A stretch of DNA of 64,000 nucleotides from Synaphobranchus kaupii. Its lineage: Eukaryota > Chordata > Actinopteri > Anguilliformes > Synaphobranchidae. Position numbers and translations under genes: made by a program. The stretch covers positions 3,146,676 to 3,210,675 of the forward strand of contig JAINUF010000027.1 of NCBI GenBank assembly GCA_029718625.1. The letters run 5' to 3'. Within the stretch, counting starts at the first letter, position 1. Each line of letters starts with the position of its first letter. Positions 53,901-62,902 of this stretch are shown here, one piece after another. Below the pieces are notes generated by a model, which was given only the letters and a program-made list of their open reading frames with translations, was not told where the DNA came from and ran no database searches.

Positions 53901-55698
53901 TTTACAAAAGGAAAATTGGAAAAAGCATTGCTTGTAAATTGGAGAATGTATCTGACAACATTACAGTTGGTTTGAGGCATCTTAGTCACATGTCACAGAA
54001 GCTATTGAAATGTTTGCATTTTAAATTTGAAGAAAAATTCATTCAAAATTTACAAATGGAAAATTTAAAAATTAATCAACTGTATATTTGAGCTATAATG
54101 TCTTTGACAACACTAAAATTGGTTTGAGGCATGCGTCTTCATCATATGTCACAGAAGCTATTGAAATTTTAATGCTTTTGTTTTGAATAAAAATCTATTT
54201 AAAATTTACAAAAGGAAAATTGGAAAAAGCATTGCTTGTAAATTGGAGAATGCATCTGACAACATTACAGTTGGTTTGAGGCATCTTAGTCACATGTCAC
54301 AGAAGCTATTGAAATGTTTGCATTTTAAATTTGAAGAAAAATTCATTCAAAATTTACAAATGGAAAATTTAAAAATTAATCAACTGTATATTTGAGCTAT
54401 AATGTCTTTGACAACACTAAAATTGGTTTGAGGCATGCGTCTTCATCATATGTCACAGAAGCTATTGAAATTTTAATGCTTTTGTTTTGAATAAAAATCT
54501 ATTTAAAATTTACAAAAGGAAAATTGGAAAAAGCATTGCTTGTAAATTGGAGAATGCATCTGACAACATTACAGTTGGTTTGAGGCATCTTAGTCACATG
54601 TCACAGAAGCTATTGAAATGTTTGCATTTTAAATTTGAAGAAAAATTCATTCAAAATTTACAAATGGAAAATTTAAAAATTAATCAACTGTATATTTGAG
54701 CTATAACGTCTTTGACAACACTAAAATTGGTTTGAGGCATGCGTCTTCATCATATGTCACAGAAGCTATTGAAATTTTAGTGCTTTTATTTTGAATAAAA
54801 ATCTATTTAAAATTTACAAAAGGAAAATTCGAAAAAGCATTGCTTGTAAATTGGAGAATGTATCTGACAACATTACAGTTGGTTTGAGGCATCTTAGTCA
54901 CATGTCACAGAAGCTATTGAAATGTTTGCATTTTAAATTTGAAGAAAAATTCATTTAAAATTTACAAACGGAAATTAAAAAAATTAATCAACTGTATATT
55001 TGAGCTATAATGACTTTGACAACACTAAAATTGGTTTGAGGCATGCGTCTTCATCATATGTCACAGAAGCTATTGAAATTTTAGTGCTTTTATTTTGAAT
55101 GAAAATCGGTTTAAAATTTACAAAAGGAAAATTGGAAAAAGCATTGCTTGTAAATTGGAGAAGTAATGTATCTGACAAAATTAGTTGGTTTGAGGCATCT
55201 TAGTCACATGTCACAGAAGCTATTGAGATTTTAGCGCTTTTATTTTGAATAAAAATCTATTTAAAATTTACAAAAGGAAAATTGGAAAAAGCATTGCTTG
55301 TAAATTGGAGAATGCATCTGACAACATTACAGTTGGTTTGAGGCATCTTAGTCACATGTCACAGAAGCTATTGAAATGTTTGCATTTTAAATTTGAAGAA
55401 AAATTCATTCAAAATTTACAAATGGAAAATTTAAAAATTAATCAACTGTATATTTGAGCTATAATGTCTTTGACAACACTAAAATTGGTTTGAGGCGTGC
55501 GTCTTCATCATATGACACAGCAGCTATTGAAATTTTAGTGCTTTTATTTTGAATAAAAATCTATTTAAAATTTACAAAAGGAAAATTTGAAAAAGCATTG
55601 CTTGTAAATTGGAGAATGTATCTGACAACATTACAGTTGGTTTGAGGGATCTTAGTCACATGTCACAGAAGCTATTGAAATGTTTGCATTTAAATTTG
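50957..55698. repeat. Terminal cassette 27: head + 11 dimers + mixed end
   Basis: Repeats cassette 25 at +7852 for about 3.4 kb. After 11 dimers it has a 154-bp B/E1 hybrid (55038, with AATCGGTTT), B-prime (55192), A (55340), B (55492) and an A cut after 55 bases (55644..55698). No C monomer occurs in the last 4.6 kb. Confidence 0.9.
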
Positions 55699-55700
55699 TT
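55691..55700. other. Junction between the two satellite arrays
   Basis: An A monomer breaks off after GCATTTAAATTTG (a T shorter than the usual GCATTTTAAATTTG) and runs straight into TTGCCTCACTC of the 36-bp array. The bases TTG or TG could belong to either side. No target-site duplication, transposon end or unique sequence separates the arrays. Confidence 0.92.
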
Positions 55701-58089
55701 GCCTCACTCTCCTCTCTCTTGTCCTTAGGCTCTGTTTCTTCACTCTCTTCTCTCTGGTCCTTTGGCTCTGTTGCCTCACTCTCCTCTCTCTTGTCCTTTG
55801 GCTCTGTTGCCTCACTCTCTTCTCTCTCTTGTCCTTTGGCTCTTTTGACTCACTCTCCTCTCTCTTGTCCTTCGGATCTGTTGCCTCACTCTGTTTCTTC
55901 ACTTTCTTCTCTCTTGTCCTTCGGCTCTGTTTCTTCACTCTCCTCTCTCTTGTCCTTCGGCTCTGTTTCTTCACTCTCTTCTGGTCCTTTGGTTTCGTTG
56001 CCTCACTCTCCTCTCTCTTGTTCTTCGGCTCTGTTGCCTCACTGTTTCTTCACTCTCTTCTCTCTTGTCCTTCAGCTCTGTTGCCTCACTCTTTCTTGTC
56101 CTTTGGCTCTGTTTCTTCACTCTCTTCTGTCTTGTCCTTCGGCTCAGTTTCTTCACTCTCCTCTCTCTTTCCTTTGGCTCTGTTGTCTCACTGTCCTCTC
56201 TCTTTTCCTTTGGCTCTGTTGCCTCACTCTCGTCTCTCTTGTCCTTCGGCTCTGTTGCCTCACTCTCTTCTCTCTGGTCCTTTGGCTCTGTCGCCTCACT
56301 CTCCTCTCTCTTGTCCTTCGGCTCTGTTGCCTCACTCTCTTCTCTCTGGTCCTTTGGCTCTGTTGCCTCACTCTCCTCTCTCTTGTCCTTAGGCTCTGTT
56401 TCTTCACTCTCTTCTCTCTTGTCCTTCGGCTATTGCCTCACTCTCCTCTCTCTTGTCCTTTGGCTCTGTTGCCTCACTCTGTTTCTTTCTCTTCTCTCTT
56501 GTCCTTCGGCTCTGTTGCCTCACTCTCCTCTATCTTGTCCTTCGGCTCTGTTTCTTCACTCTCTTCCCTCTCGTCCTTTGGCTCTGTTGCCTCACTCTCC
56601 TCTCTCTTGTCCTTCAGCTCTGTTGCCTCACTCTCTTCTCTCTGGTCCTTTGGCTCTGTTGCCTCACTCTCCTCTCTCTTGTCCTTCGGCTCTGTTGCCT
56701 CACTTCTCTTCTTGGTCCTTTGGCTCTGTTGCCTCACTCACCTCTCTCTTGTCCTTAGGCTCTGTTTCTTCACTCTCTTCTCTCTGGTCCTTTGGCTCTG
56801 TTGCCTCACTCTGCTCTATCTTGTCCTTCGGCTCTGTTGCCTCACTCTCCTCTCTCTTGTCCTTCGGTTCTGTTGCCTCACTCTCCTCTCTCTTGTCCTT
56901 CGGCTCTGTTGCCTCACTCTCCTTCTCTCTTGTCCTTAGGCTCTGTTGCCTCACTCTCTTCTCTCTGGTCCTTTGGCTCTGTTGCCTCACTCTCCTCTCT
57001 CTTGTCCTTCGGGTCTGGTTCTTCACTCTCTTCTGGTCCTTTGGTTTTGTTGCCTCACTCTCCTCTCTCTTGTCCTTCGGCTCTGTTGCCTCACTCTCCT
57101 CTCTCTTGTCCTTCGGCTCTGTTTCTTCACTCTCTTCTGGTCCTTTGGTTTTGTTGCCTCACTCTCCTCTCTCTTGTCCTTCGGCTCTGTTGCCTCACTC
57201 TCCTCTCTCTTGTCCTTAGGCTCTGTTGCCTCACTCTCCTCTCTCTTGTCCTTCGGCTCTGTTGCCTCATTCTCCTCTCTCTTGTTCTTCGGCTCTGTTG
57301 CCTCACTGTTTCTTCACTCTCTTCTCTCTTGTCCTTCAGCTCTGTTGCCTCACTCTTTCTTGTACTTTGGCTCTGTTTCTTCACTCTCTTCTGTCTTGTC
57401 CTTCGGCTCTGTTTCTTCACTCTCCTCTCTCTTTCATTTGGCTCTGTTGTCTCACTGTCCTCTCTCTTGTCCTTTGGCTCTGTTGCCTCACTCTCCTCTC
57501 TCTTGTCCTTCGGCTCTGTTGCCTCACTCTGTTTCTTCACTCTCTTCTGTCTTGTCCTTTGGCTCTGTTGCCTCACTCTTTCTTGTCCTTTGGCTCTGTT
57601 TCTTCACTCTCTTCTGTCTTGTCCTTCGGCTCTGTTTCTTCACTCTCCGCTCTCTTGTCCTTAGGCTCTGTTGCCTCACTCTCCTCTCTCTTGTCCTTCG
57701 GCTCTGTTGCCTCATTCTCCTCTCTCTTGTCCTTCGGCTCTGTTGCCTCACTCTGTTTCTTCACTCTCTTCTCTCTTGTCCTTCGGATCTGTTGCCTCAC
57801 TCTCCCCTCTCTTGTCCTTCGGCTCTGTTGCCTCACTCTGTTTCTTCACTCTCTTCTCTCTTGTGCTTCAGCTCTGTTGCCTCACTCTTTCTTGTCCTTT
57901 GGCTCTGTTTCTTCACTCTCTTCTGTCTTGTCCTTCGGCTCTGTTTCTTCACTCTCCTCTCTCTTTCCTTTGGCACTGTTGTCACACTGTCCTCTCTCTT
58001 GTCCTTTGGCTCTGTTGCCTCACTCTCATCTCTCTTGACCTTTGTTTCTGTTTCTTCCATCTGTTCTCTCTGGTCCTTTGGCTGTGTTG

Positions 58090-58635
58090 CCTCACTCTCC
58101 TCTCTCTTGTCCTTTGGCTCTGTTGCCTCACTCTCCTCTCACTTGTCTTTCGACTCTGTTGCCTCACTCTGTTTCTTCACTCTCTTCTCTCTTGTCCTTC
58201 GGCTCTTGCCTCACTCTCCTCCCTCTTGTCCTTCGGCTCTGTTGCCTCACTCTGTTTCTTTCTCTTCTCTCTTGTCCTTTGGCTCTGTTGCCTCACTCTC
58301 CTCTATCTTGTCCTTCGGCTCTGTTGCCTCACTCTCTTCTCTCTCGTCCTTTGGCTCTGTTGACTCACTCTCCTCTCTCTTGTCCTTTGGCTCTGTTGCC
58401 TCACTCTCCTCTCACTTGTCTTTCGACACTGTTGCCTCACTCTGTTTCTTCACTCTCTTCTTTCTTGTCCTTCGGCTCTTGCCTCACTCTCCTCCCTCTT
58501 GTCCTTCGGCTCTGTTGCCTCACTCTGTTTCTTTCTCTTCTCTCTTGTCCTTCGGCTCTGTTGCCTCACTCTCCTCTATCTTGTCCTTCGGCTCTGTTGC
58601 CTCACTCTCTTCTCTCTCGTCCTTTGGCTCTGTTG
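58090..58635. repeat. 273-bp tandem duplication inside copy 1
   Basis: The block 58090..58362 recurs at 58363..58635. Both have CTCACTTGTCTTTCGAC (58139 and 58412), the short unit CACTCTGTTTCTTC and CTTCGGCTCTTGCC. Differences include CGACTCTG against CGACACTG and TCTCTTGTCC against TTTCTTGTCC. Confidence 0.85.
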
Positions 58636-58816
58636 ACTCACTCTCCTCTCTCTTTCCTTCGGCTCTGTTTCTTCACTCTCTTCCCTCTCGTCCTTTGGCT
58701 CTGTTGCCTCACTCTCCTCTCTCTTGTCCTTCGGCTCTGTTGCCTCACTCTCTTCTCTCTGGTCCTTTGGCACTGTTGCCTCACTCTCCTCTCTCTTGTC
58801 CTTCGGTTCTGTTGCC

Positions 58817-59560
58817 TCACTTCTCTTCTCTCTGGTCCTTTGGCTCTGTTGCCTCACTCTCCTCTCTCTTGTCCTTAGGCTCTGTTTCTTCACTCTCTTC
58901 TCTCTGGTCCTTTGGCTCTGTTGCCTCACTCTCCTCTCTCTTGTCCTTCGGCTCTGTTGCCTCACTCTCCTCTCTCTTGTCCTTCGGCTCTGTTGCCTCA
59001 CTCTGTTTCTTCACTCTCTTCTCTCTTGTCCTTCGGATCTGTTGCCTCACTCTCCCCTCTCTTGTCCTTAGGCTCTGTTGCCTCACTCTCCTCTCTCTTG
59101 TCCTTCGGCTCTGTTGCCTCATTCTCCTCTCTCTTGTTCTTCGTCTCTGTTGCCTCACTGTTTCTTCACTCTCTTCTCTCTTGTCCTTCAGCTCTGTTGC
59201 CTCACTCTTTCTTGTCCTTTGGCTCTGTTTCTTCACTCTCTTCTGTCTTGTCCTTCGGCTCTGTTTCTTCACTCTCCTCTCTCTTTCATTTGGCTCTGTT
59301 GTCTCACTGTCCTCTCTCTTGTCCTTTGGCTCTGTTGCCTCACTCTCCTCTCTCTTGTCCTTCGGCTCTGTTGCCTCACTTCTCTTCTCTCTGGTCCTTT
59401 GGCTCTGTTGCCTCACTCTCCTCTCTCTTGTCCTTTGGCTCTGTTTCTTCACTCTCTTCTGTCTTGTCCTTCGGCTCTGTTTCTTCACTCTCCTCTCTCT
59501 TGTCCTTAGGCTCTGTTGCCTCACTCTCCTCTCTCTTGTCCTTCGGCTCTGTTGCCTCAC
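58817..59560 (-). other. Longest minus-strand open frame; charged 12-residue repeat, probably not a gene
   Basis: A 247-codon frame alternates between two readings of the same DNA: a Glu/Lys-rich repeat (EPKDKREESEAT) and an Arg/Gln-rich one (VRQQSRRTRERR). The switch happens wherever a 1-bp or 23-bp indel shifts the frame, and the frame survives only because both readings lack stops. The third minus frame has a TGA in every unit. There is no signal peptide, known domain, splice evidence or unique sequence around it. The same frame recurs at 63084..63827. An ancestral coding role for the Glu/Lys frame is possible (see findings), but I do not support a present gene. Confidence 0.6.
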
Positions 59561-59920
59561 TCTGTTTCTTCACTCTCTTCTCTCTTGTCCTTCGGATCTG
59601 TTGCCTCACTCTCCCCTCTCTTGTCCTTAGGCTCTGTTGCCTCACTCTCCTCTCTCTTGTCCTTCGGCTCTGTTGCCTCATTCTCCTCTCTCTTGTTCTT
59701 CATCTCTGTTGCCTCACTGTTTCTTCACTCTCTTCTCTCTTGTCCTTCAGCTCTGTTGCCTCACTCTTTCTTGTCCTTTGGCTCTGTTTCTTCACTCTCT
59801 TCTGTCTTGTCCTTCGGCTCTGTTTCTTCACTCTCCTCTCTCTTTCATTTGGCTCTGTTGTCTCACTGTCCTCTCTCTTGTCCTTTGGCTCTGTTGCCTC
59901 ACTCTCCTCTCTCTTGTCCT
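58940..59920. repeat. Internal duplication at 559-bp spacing
   Basis: About 420 bases from 58940 recur at about 59499..59920. Both include CTTCGGATCTG, CTCCCCTCTC, the short GCCTCACTGTTTCTTCAC unit and CTCTTTCATTTGG. The spots CTTCGTCTCTG (59137) and CTTCATCTCTG (59696) differ by a CG to CA change. A related block lies 1852 bp upstream of the 59078 position. Confidence 0.8.
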
Positions 59921-60747
59921 TAGGCTCTGTTTCTTCACTCTCTTCTCTCTGGTCCTTTGGCTCTGTTGCCTCACTCTCCTCTCTCTTGTCCTTTGGCTCT
60001 GTTGCCTCACTCTCTTCTCTCTCTTGTCCTTTGGCTCTTTTGACTCACTCTCCTCTCTCTTGTCCTTCGGATCTGTTGCCTCACTCTGTTTCTTCACTTT
60101 CTTCTCTCTTGTCCTTCGGCTCTGTTTCTTCACTCTCCTCTCTCTTGTCCTTCGGCTCTGTTTCTTCACTCTCTTCTGGTCCTTTGGTTTCGTTGCCTCA
60201 CTCTCCTCTCTCTTGTTCTTCGGCTCTGTTGCCTCACTGTTTCTTCACTCTCTTCTCTCTTGTCCTTCAGCTCTGTTGCCTCACTCTTTCTTGTCCTTTG
60301 GCTCTGTTTCTTCACTCTCTTCTGTCTTGTCCTTCGGCTCTGTTTCTTCACTCTCCTCTCTCTTTCCTTTGGCTCTGTTGTCTCACTGTCCTCTCTCTTT
60401 TCCTTTGGCTCTGTTGCCTCACTCTCGTCTCTCTTGTCCTTCGGCTCTGTTGCCTCACTCTCTTCTCTCTGGTCCTTTGGCTCTGTTGCCTCACTCTCCT
60501 CTCTCTTGTCCTTCGGCTCTGTTGCCTCACTCTCTTCTCTCTGGTCCTTTGGCTCTGTTGCCTCACTCTCCTCTCTCTTGTCCTTAGGCTCTGTTTCTTC
60601 ACTCTCTTCTCTCTTGTCCTTCGGCTATTGCCTCACTCTCCTCTCTCTTGTCCTTTGGCTCTGTTGCCTCACTCTGTTTCTTTCTCTTCTCTCTTGTCCT
60701 TCGGCTCTGTTGCCTCACTCTCCTCTATCTTGTCCTTCGGCTCTGTT

Positions 60748-60819
60748 GCCTCACTCTCTTCTCTCTCGTCCTTTGGCTCTGTTGACTCACTCACCTGTCT
60801 CTTGTCCTTCGGCTCTGTT
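60748..60819. repeat. 72-bp two-unit insertion in copy 2
   Basis: Copy 2 has two extra 36-bp units after CTCGGCTCTGTT-type sequence where copy 1 goes directly to TCTTCACTCTCTTCCCTC (near 56552). One unit has GTTGACTCACTCACCTGTCT, unique in the window. The flanking GGCTCTGTT makes the exact placement ambiguous by about nine bases. It could be a gain in copy 2 or a loss in copy 1. Confidence 0.85.
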
Positions 60820-62356
60820 TCTTCACTCTCTTCCCTCTCGTCCTTTGGCTCTGTTGCCTCACTCTCCTCTCTCTTGTCCTTCAGCTCTGTTGCCTCACTC
60901 TCTTCTCTCTGGTCCTTTGGCTCTGTTGCCTCACTCTCCTCTCTCTTGTCCTTCGGCTCTGTTGCCTCACTTCTCTTCTTGGTCCTTTGGCTCTGTTGCC
61001 TCACTCACCTCTCTCTTGTCCTTAGGCTCTGTTTCTTCACTCTCTTCTCTCTGGTCCTTTGGCTCTGTTGCCTCACTCTGCTCTCTCTTGTCCTTCGGCT
61101 CTGTTGCCTCACTCTCCTCTCTCTTGTCCTTCGGTTCTGTTGCCTCACTCTCCTCTCTCTTGTCCTTCGGCTCTGTTGCCTCACTCTCCTTCTCTCTTGT
61201 CCTTAGGCTCTGTTGCCTCACTCTCTTCTCTCTGGTCCTTTGGCTCTGTTGCCTCACTCTCCTCTCTCTTGTCCTTCGGCTCTGGTTCTTCACTCTCTTC
61301 TGGTCCTTTGGTTTTGTTGCCTCACTCTCCTCTCTCTTGTCCTTCGGCTCTGTTGCCTCACTCTCCTCTCTCTTGTCCTTCGGCTCTGTTTCTTCACTCT
61401 CTTCTGGTCCTTTGGTTTTGTTGCCTCACTCTCCTCTCTCTTGTCCTTCGGCTCTGTTGCCTCACTCTCCTCTCTCTTGTCCTTAGGCTCTGTTGCCTCA
61501 CTCTCCTCTCTCTTGTCCTTCGGCTCTGTTGCCTCATTCTCCTCTCTCTTGTTCTTCGGCTCTGTTGCCTCACTGTTTCTTCACTCTCTTCTCTCTTGTC
61601 CTTCAGCTCTGTTGCCTCACTCTTTCTTGTACTTTGGCTCTGTTTCTTCACTCTCTTCTGTCTTGTCCTTCGGCTCTGTTTCTTCACTCTCCTCTCTCTT
61701 TCATTTGGCTCTGTTGTCTCACTGTCCTCTCTCTTGTCCTTTGGCTCTGTTGCCTCACTCTCCTCTCTCTTGTCCTTCGGCTCTGTTGCCTCACTCTGTT
61801 TCTTCACTCTCTTCTGTCTTGTCCTTTGGCTCTGTTGCCTCACTCTTTCTTGTCCTTTGGCTCTGTTTCTTCACTCTCTTCTGTCTTGTCCTTCGGCTCT
61901 GTTTCTTCACTCTCCGCTCTCTTGTCCTTAGGCTCTGTTGCCTCACTCTCCTCTCTCTTGTCCTTCGGCTCTGTTGCCTCATTCTCCTCTCTCTTGTCCT
62001 TCGGCTCTGTTGCCTCACTCTGTTTCTTCACTCTCTTCTCTCTTGTCCTTCGGATCTGTTGCCTCACTCTCCCCTCTCTTGTCCTTCGGCTCTGTTGCCT
62101 CACTCTGTTTCTTCACTCTCTTCTCTCTTGTGCTTCAGCTCTGTTGCCTCACTCTTTCTTGTCCTTTGGCTCTGTTTCTTCACTCTCTTCTGTCTTGTCC
62201 TTCGGCTCTGTTTCTTCACTCTCCTCTCTCTTTCCTTTGGCACTGTTGTCACACTGTCCTCTCTCTTGTCCTTTGGCTCTGTTGCCTCACTCTCATCTCT
62301 CTTGACCTTTGTTTCTGTTTCTTCCATCTGTTCTCTCTGGTCCTTTGGCTGTGTTG

Positions 62357-62902
62357 CCTCACTCTCCTCTCTCTTGTCCTTTGGCTCTGTTGCCTCACTC
62401 TCCTCTCACTTGTCTTTCGACTCTGTTGCCTCACTCTGTTTCTTCACTCTCTTCTCTCTTGTCCTTCGGCTCTTGCCTCACTCTCCTCCCTCTTGTCCTT
62501 CGGCTCTGTTGCCTCACTCTGTTTCTTTCTCTTCTCTCTTGTCCTTTGGCTCTGTTGCCTCACTCTCCTCTATCTTGTCCTTCGGCTCTGTTGCCTCACT
62601 CTCTTCTCTCTCGTCCTTTGGCTCTGTTGACTCACTCTCCTCTCTCTTGTCCTTTGGCTCTGTTGCCTCACTCTCCTCTCACTTGTCTTTCGACACTGTT
62701 GCCTCACTCTGTTTCTTCACTCTCTTCTTTCTTGTCCTTCGGCTCTTGCCTCACTCTCCTCCCTCTTGTCCTTCGGCTCTGTTGCCTCACTCTGTTTCTT
62801 TCTCTTCTCTCTTGTCCTTCGGCTCTGTTGCCTCACTCTCCTCTATCTTGTCCTTCGGCTCTGTTGCCTCACTCTCTTCTCTCTCGTCCTTTGGCTCTGT
62901 TG
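62357..62902. repeat. 273-bp tandem duplication inside copy 2
   Basis: Exact positional counterpart of 58090..58635 at +4267, with the same CGACTCTG and CGACACTG difference between its halves. The 273-bp duplication therefore predates the 4.2-kb duplication. Confidence 0.85.

Larger units (their letters stand above)
1..55698. repeat. AT-rich satellite array, 152-bp monomers in 304-bp dimers
   Basis: The region is a continuous head-to-tail array of monomers of about 152 bp. Each starts at a GAGGC or GAGGT box preceded by TTT and carries the box CACAGAAGCTATTGAAAT or a close variant about 20 bases in. Boundaries read by eye account for the whole region, about 370 monomers, with no unrelated insert. 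Two classes alternate as a 304-bp dimer, and rarer classes C, D, E and B-prime mark higher-order cassettes. GC is about 28% (85 of 304 in one dimer). Since 304 is not a multiple of 3, no frame stays open across units. The array continues upstream of base 1. The family is not one I can name; its organisation is that of centromeric or heterochromatic satellites (inference). Confidence 0.97.
55698..59892. repeat. Minisatellite higher-order unit, copy 1 (4195 bp)
   Basis: The order of unit variants from 55698 recurs from 59893. The offset is 4195 up to about 56550 and 4267 afterwards. The unit holds roughly 115 unit-equivalents in a fixed, non-periodic order of variants, which allows unambiguous alignment. 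The start is set by the junction and is arbitrary with respect to the repeat. Confidence 0.92.

Noticed and set aside
2925..55457. About one hundred 62-90 codon open frames on both strands (for example the 70-codon plus frames and 86-codon minus frames)
   Set aside because: Those I checked begin with TTG, not ATG (for example TTG in ATTTTGAATAAAA at 2925). They repeat with the monomers, end within about one dimer because 304 is not a multiple of 3, and have no distinct flanking signals. They are shadows of the satellite.
1..55698. CRISPR array
   Set aside because: Repeats are contiguous, with no unique spacers, and periods are 152/304 bp, far above the CRISPR range. No cas gene is present.
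1..55698. CENP-B box
   Set aside because: No match to the conserved core of the box (TTCG, a short gap, then CGGGA) in any monomer class; the TTCG in E (ATTTCGAAG) is not followed by the rest.
55644..55720. Transposon insertion at the array junction
   Set aside because: No terminal repeats, target-site duplication, poly(A) tail or coding sequence is visible on either side; both sides are tandem repeat.
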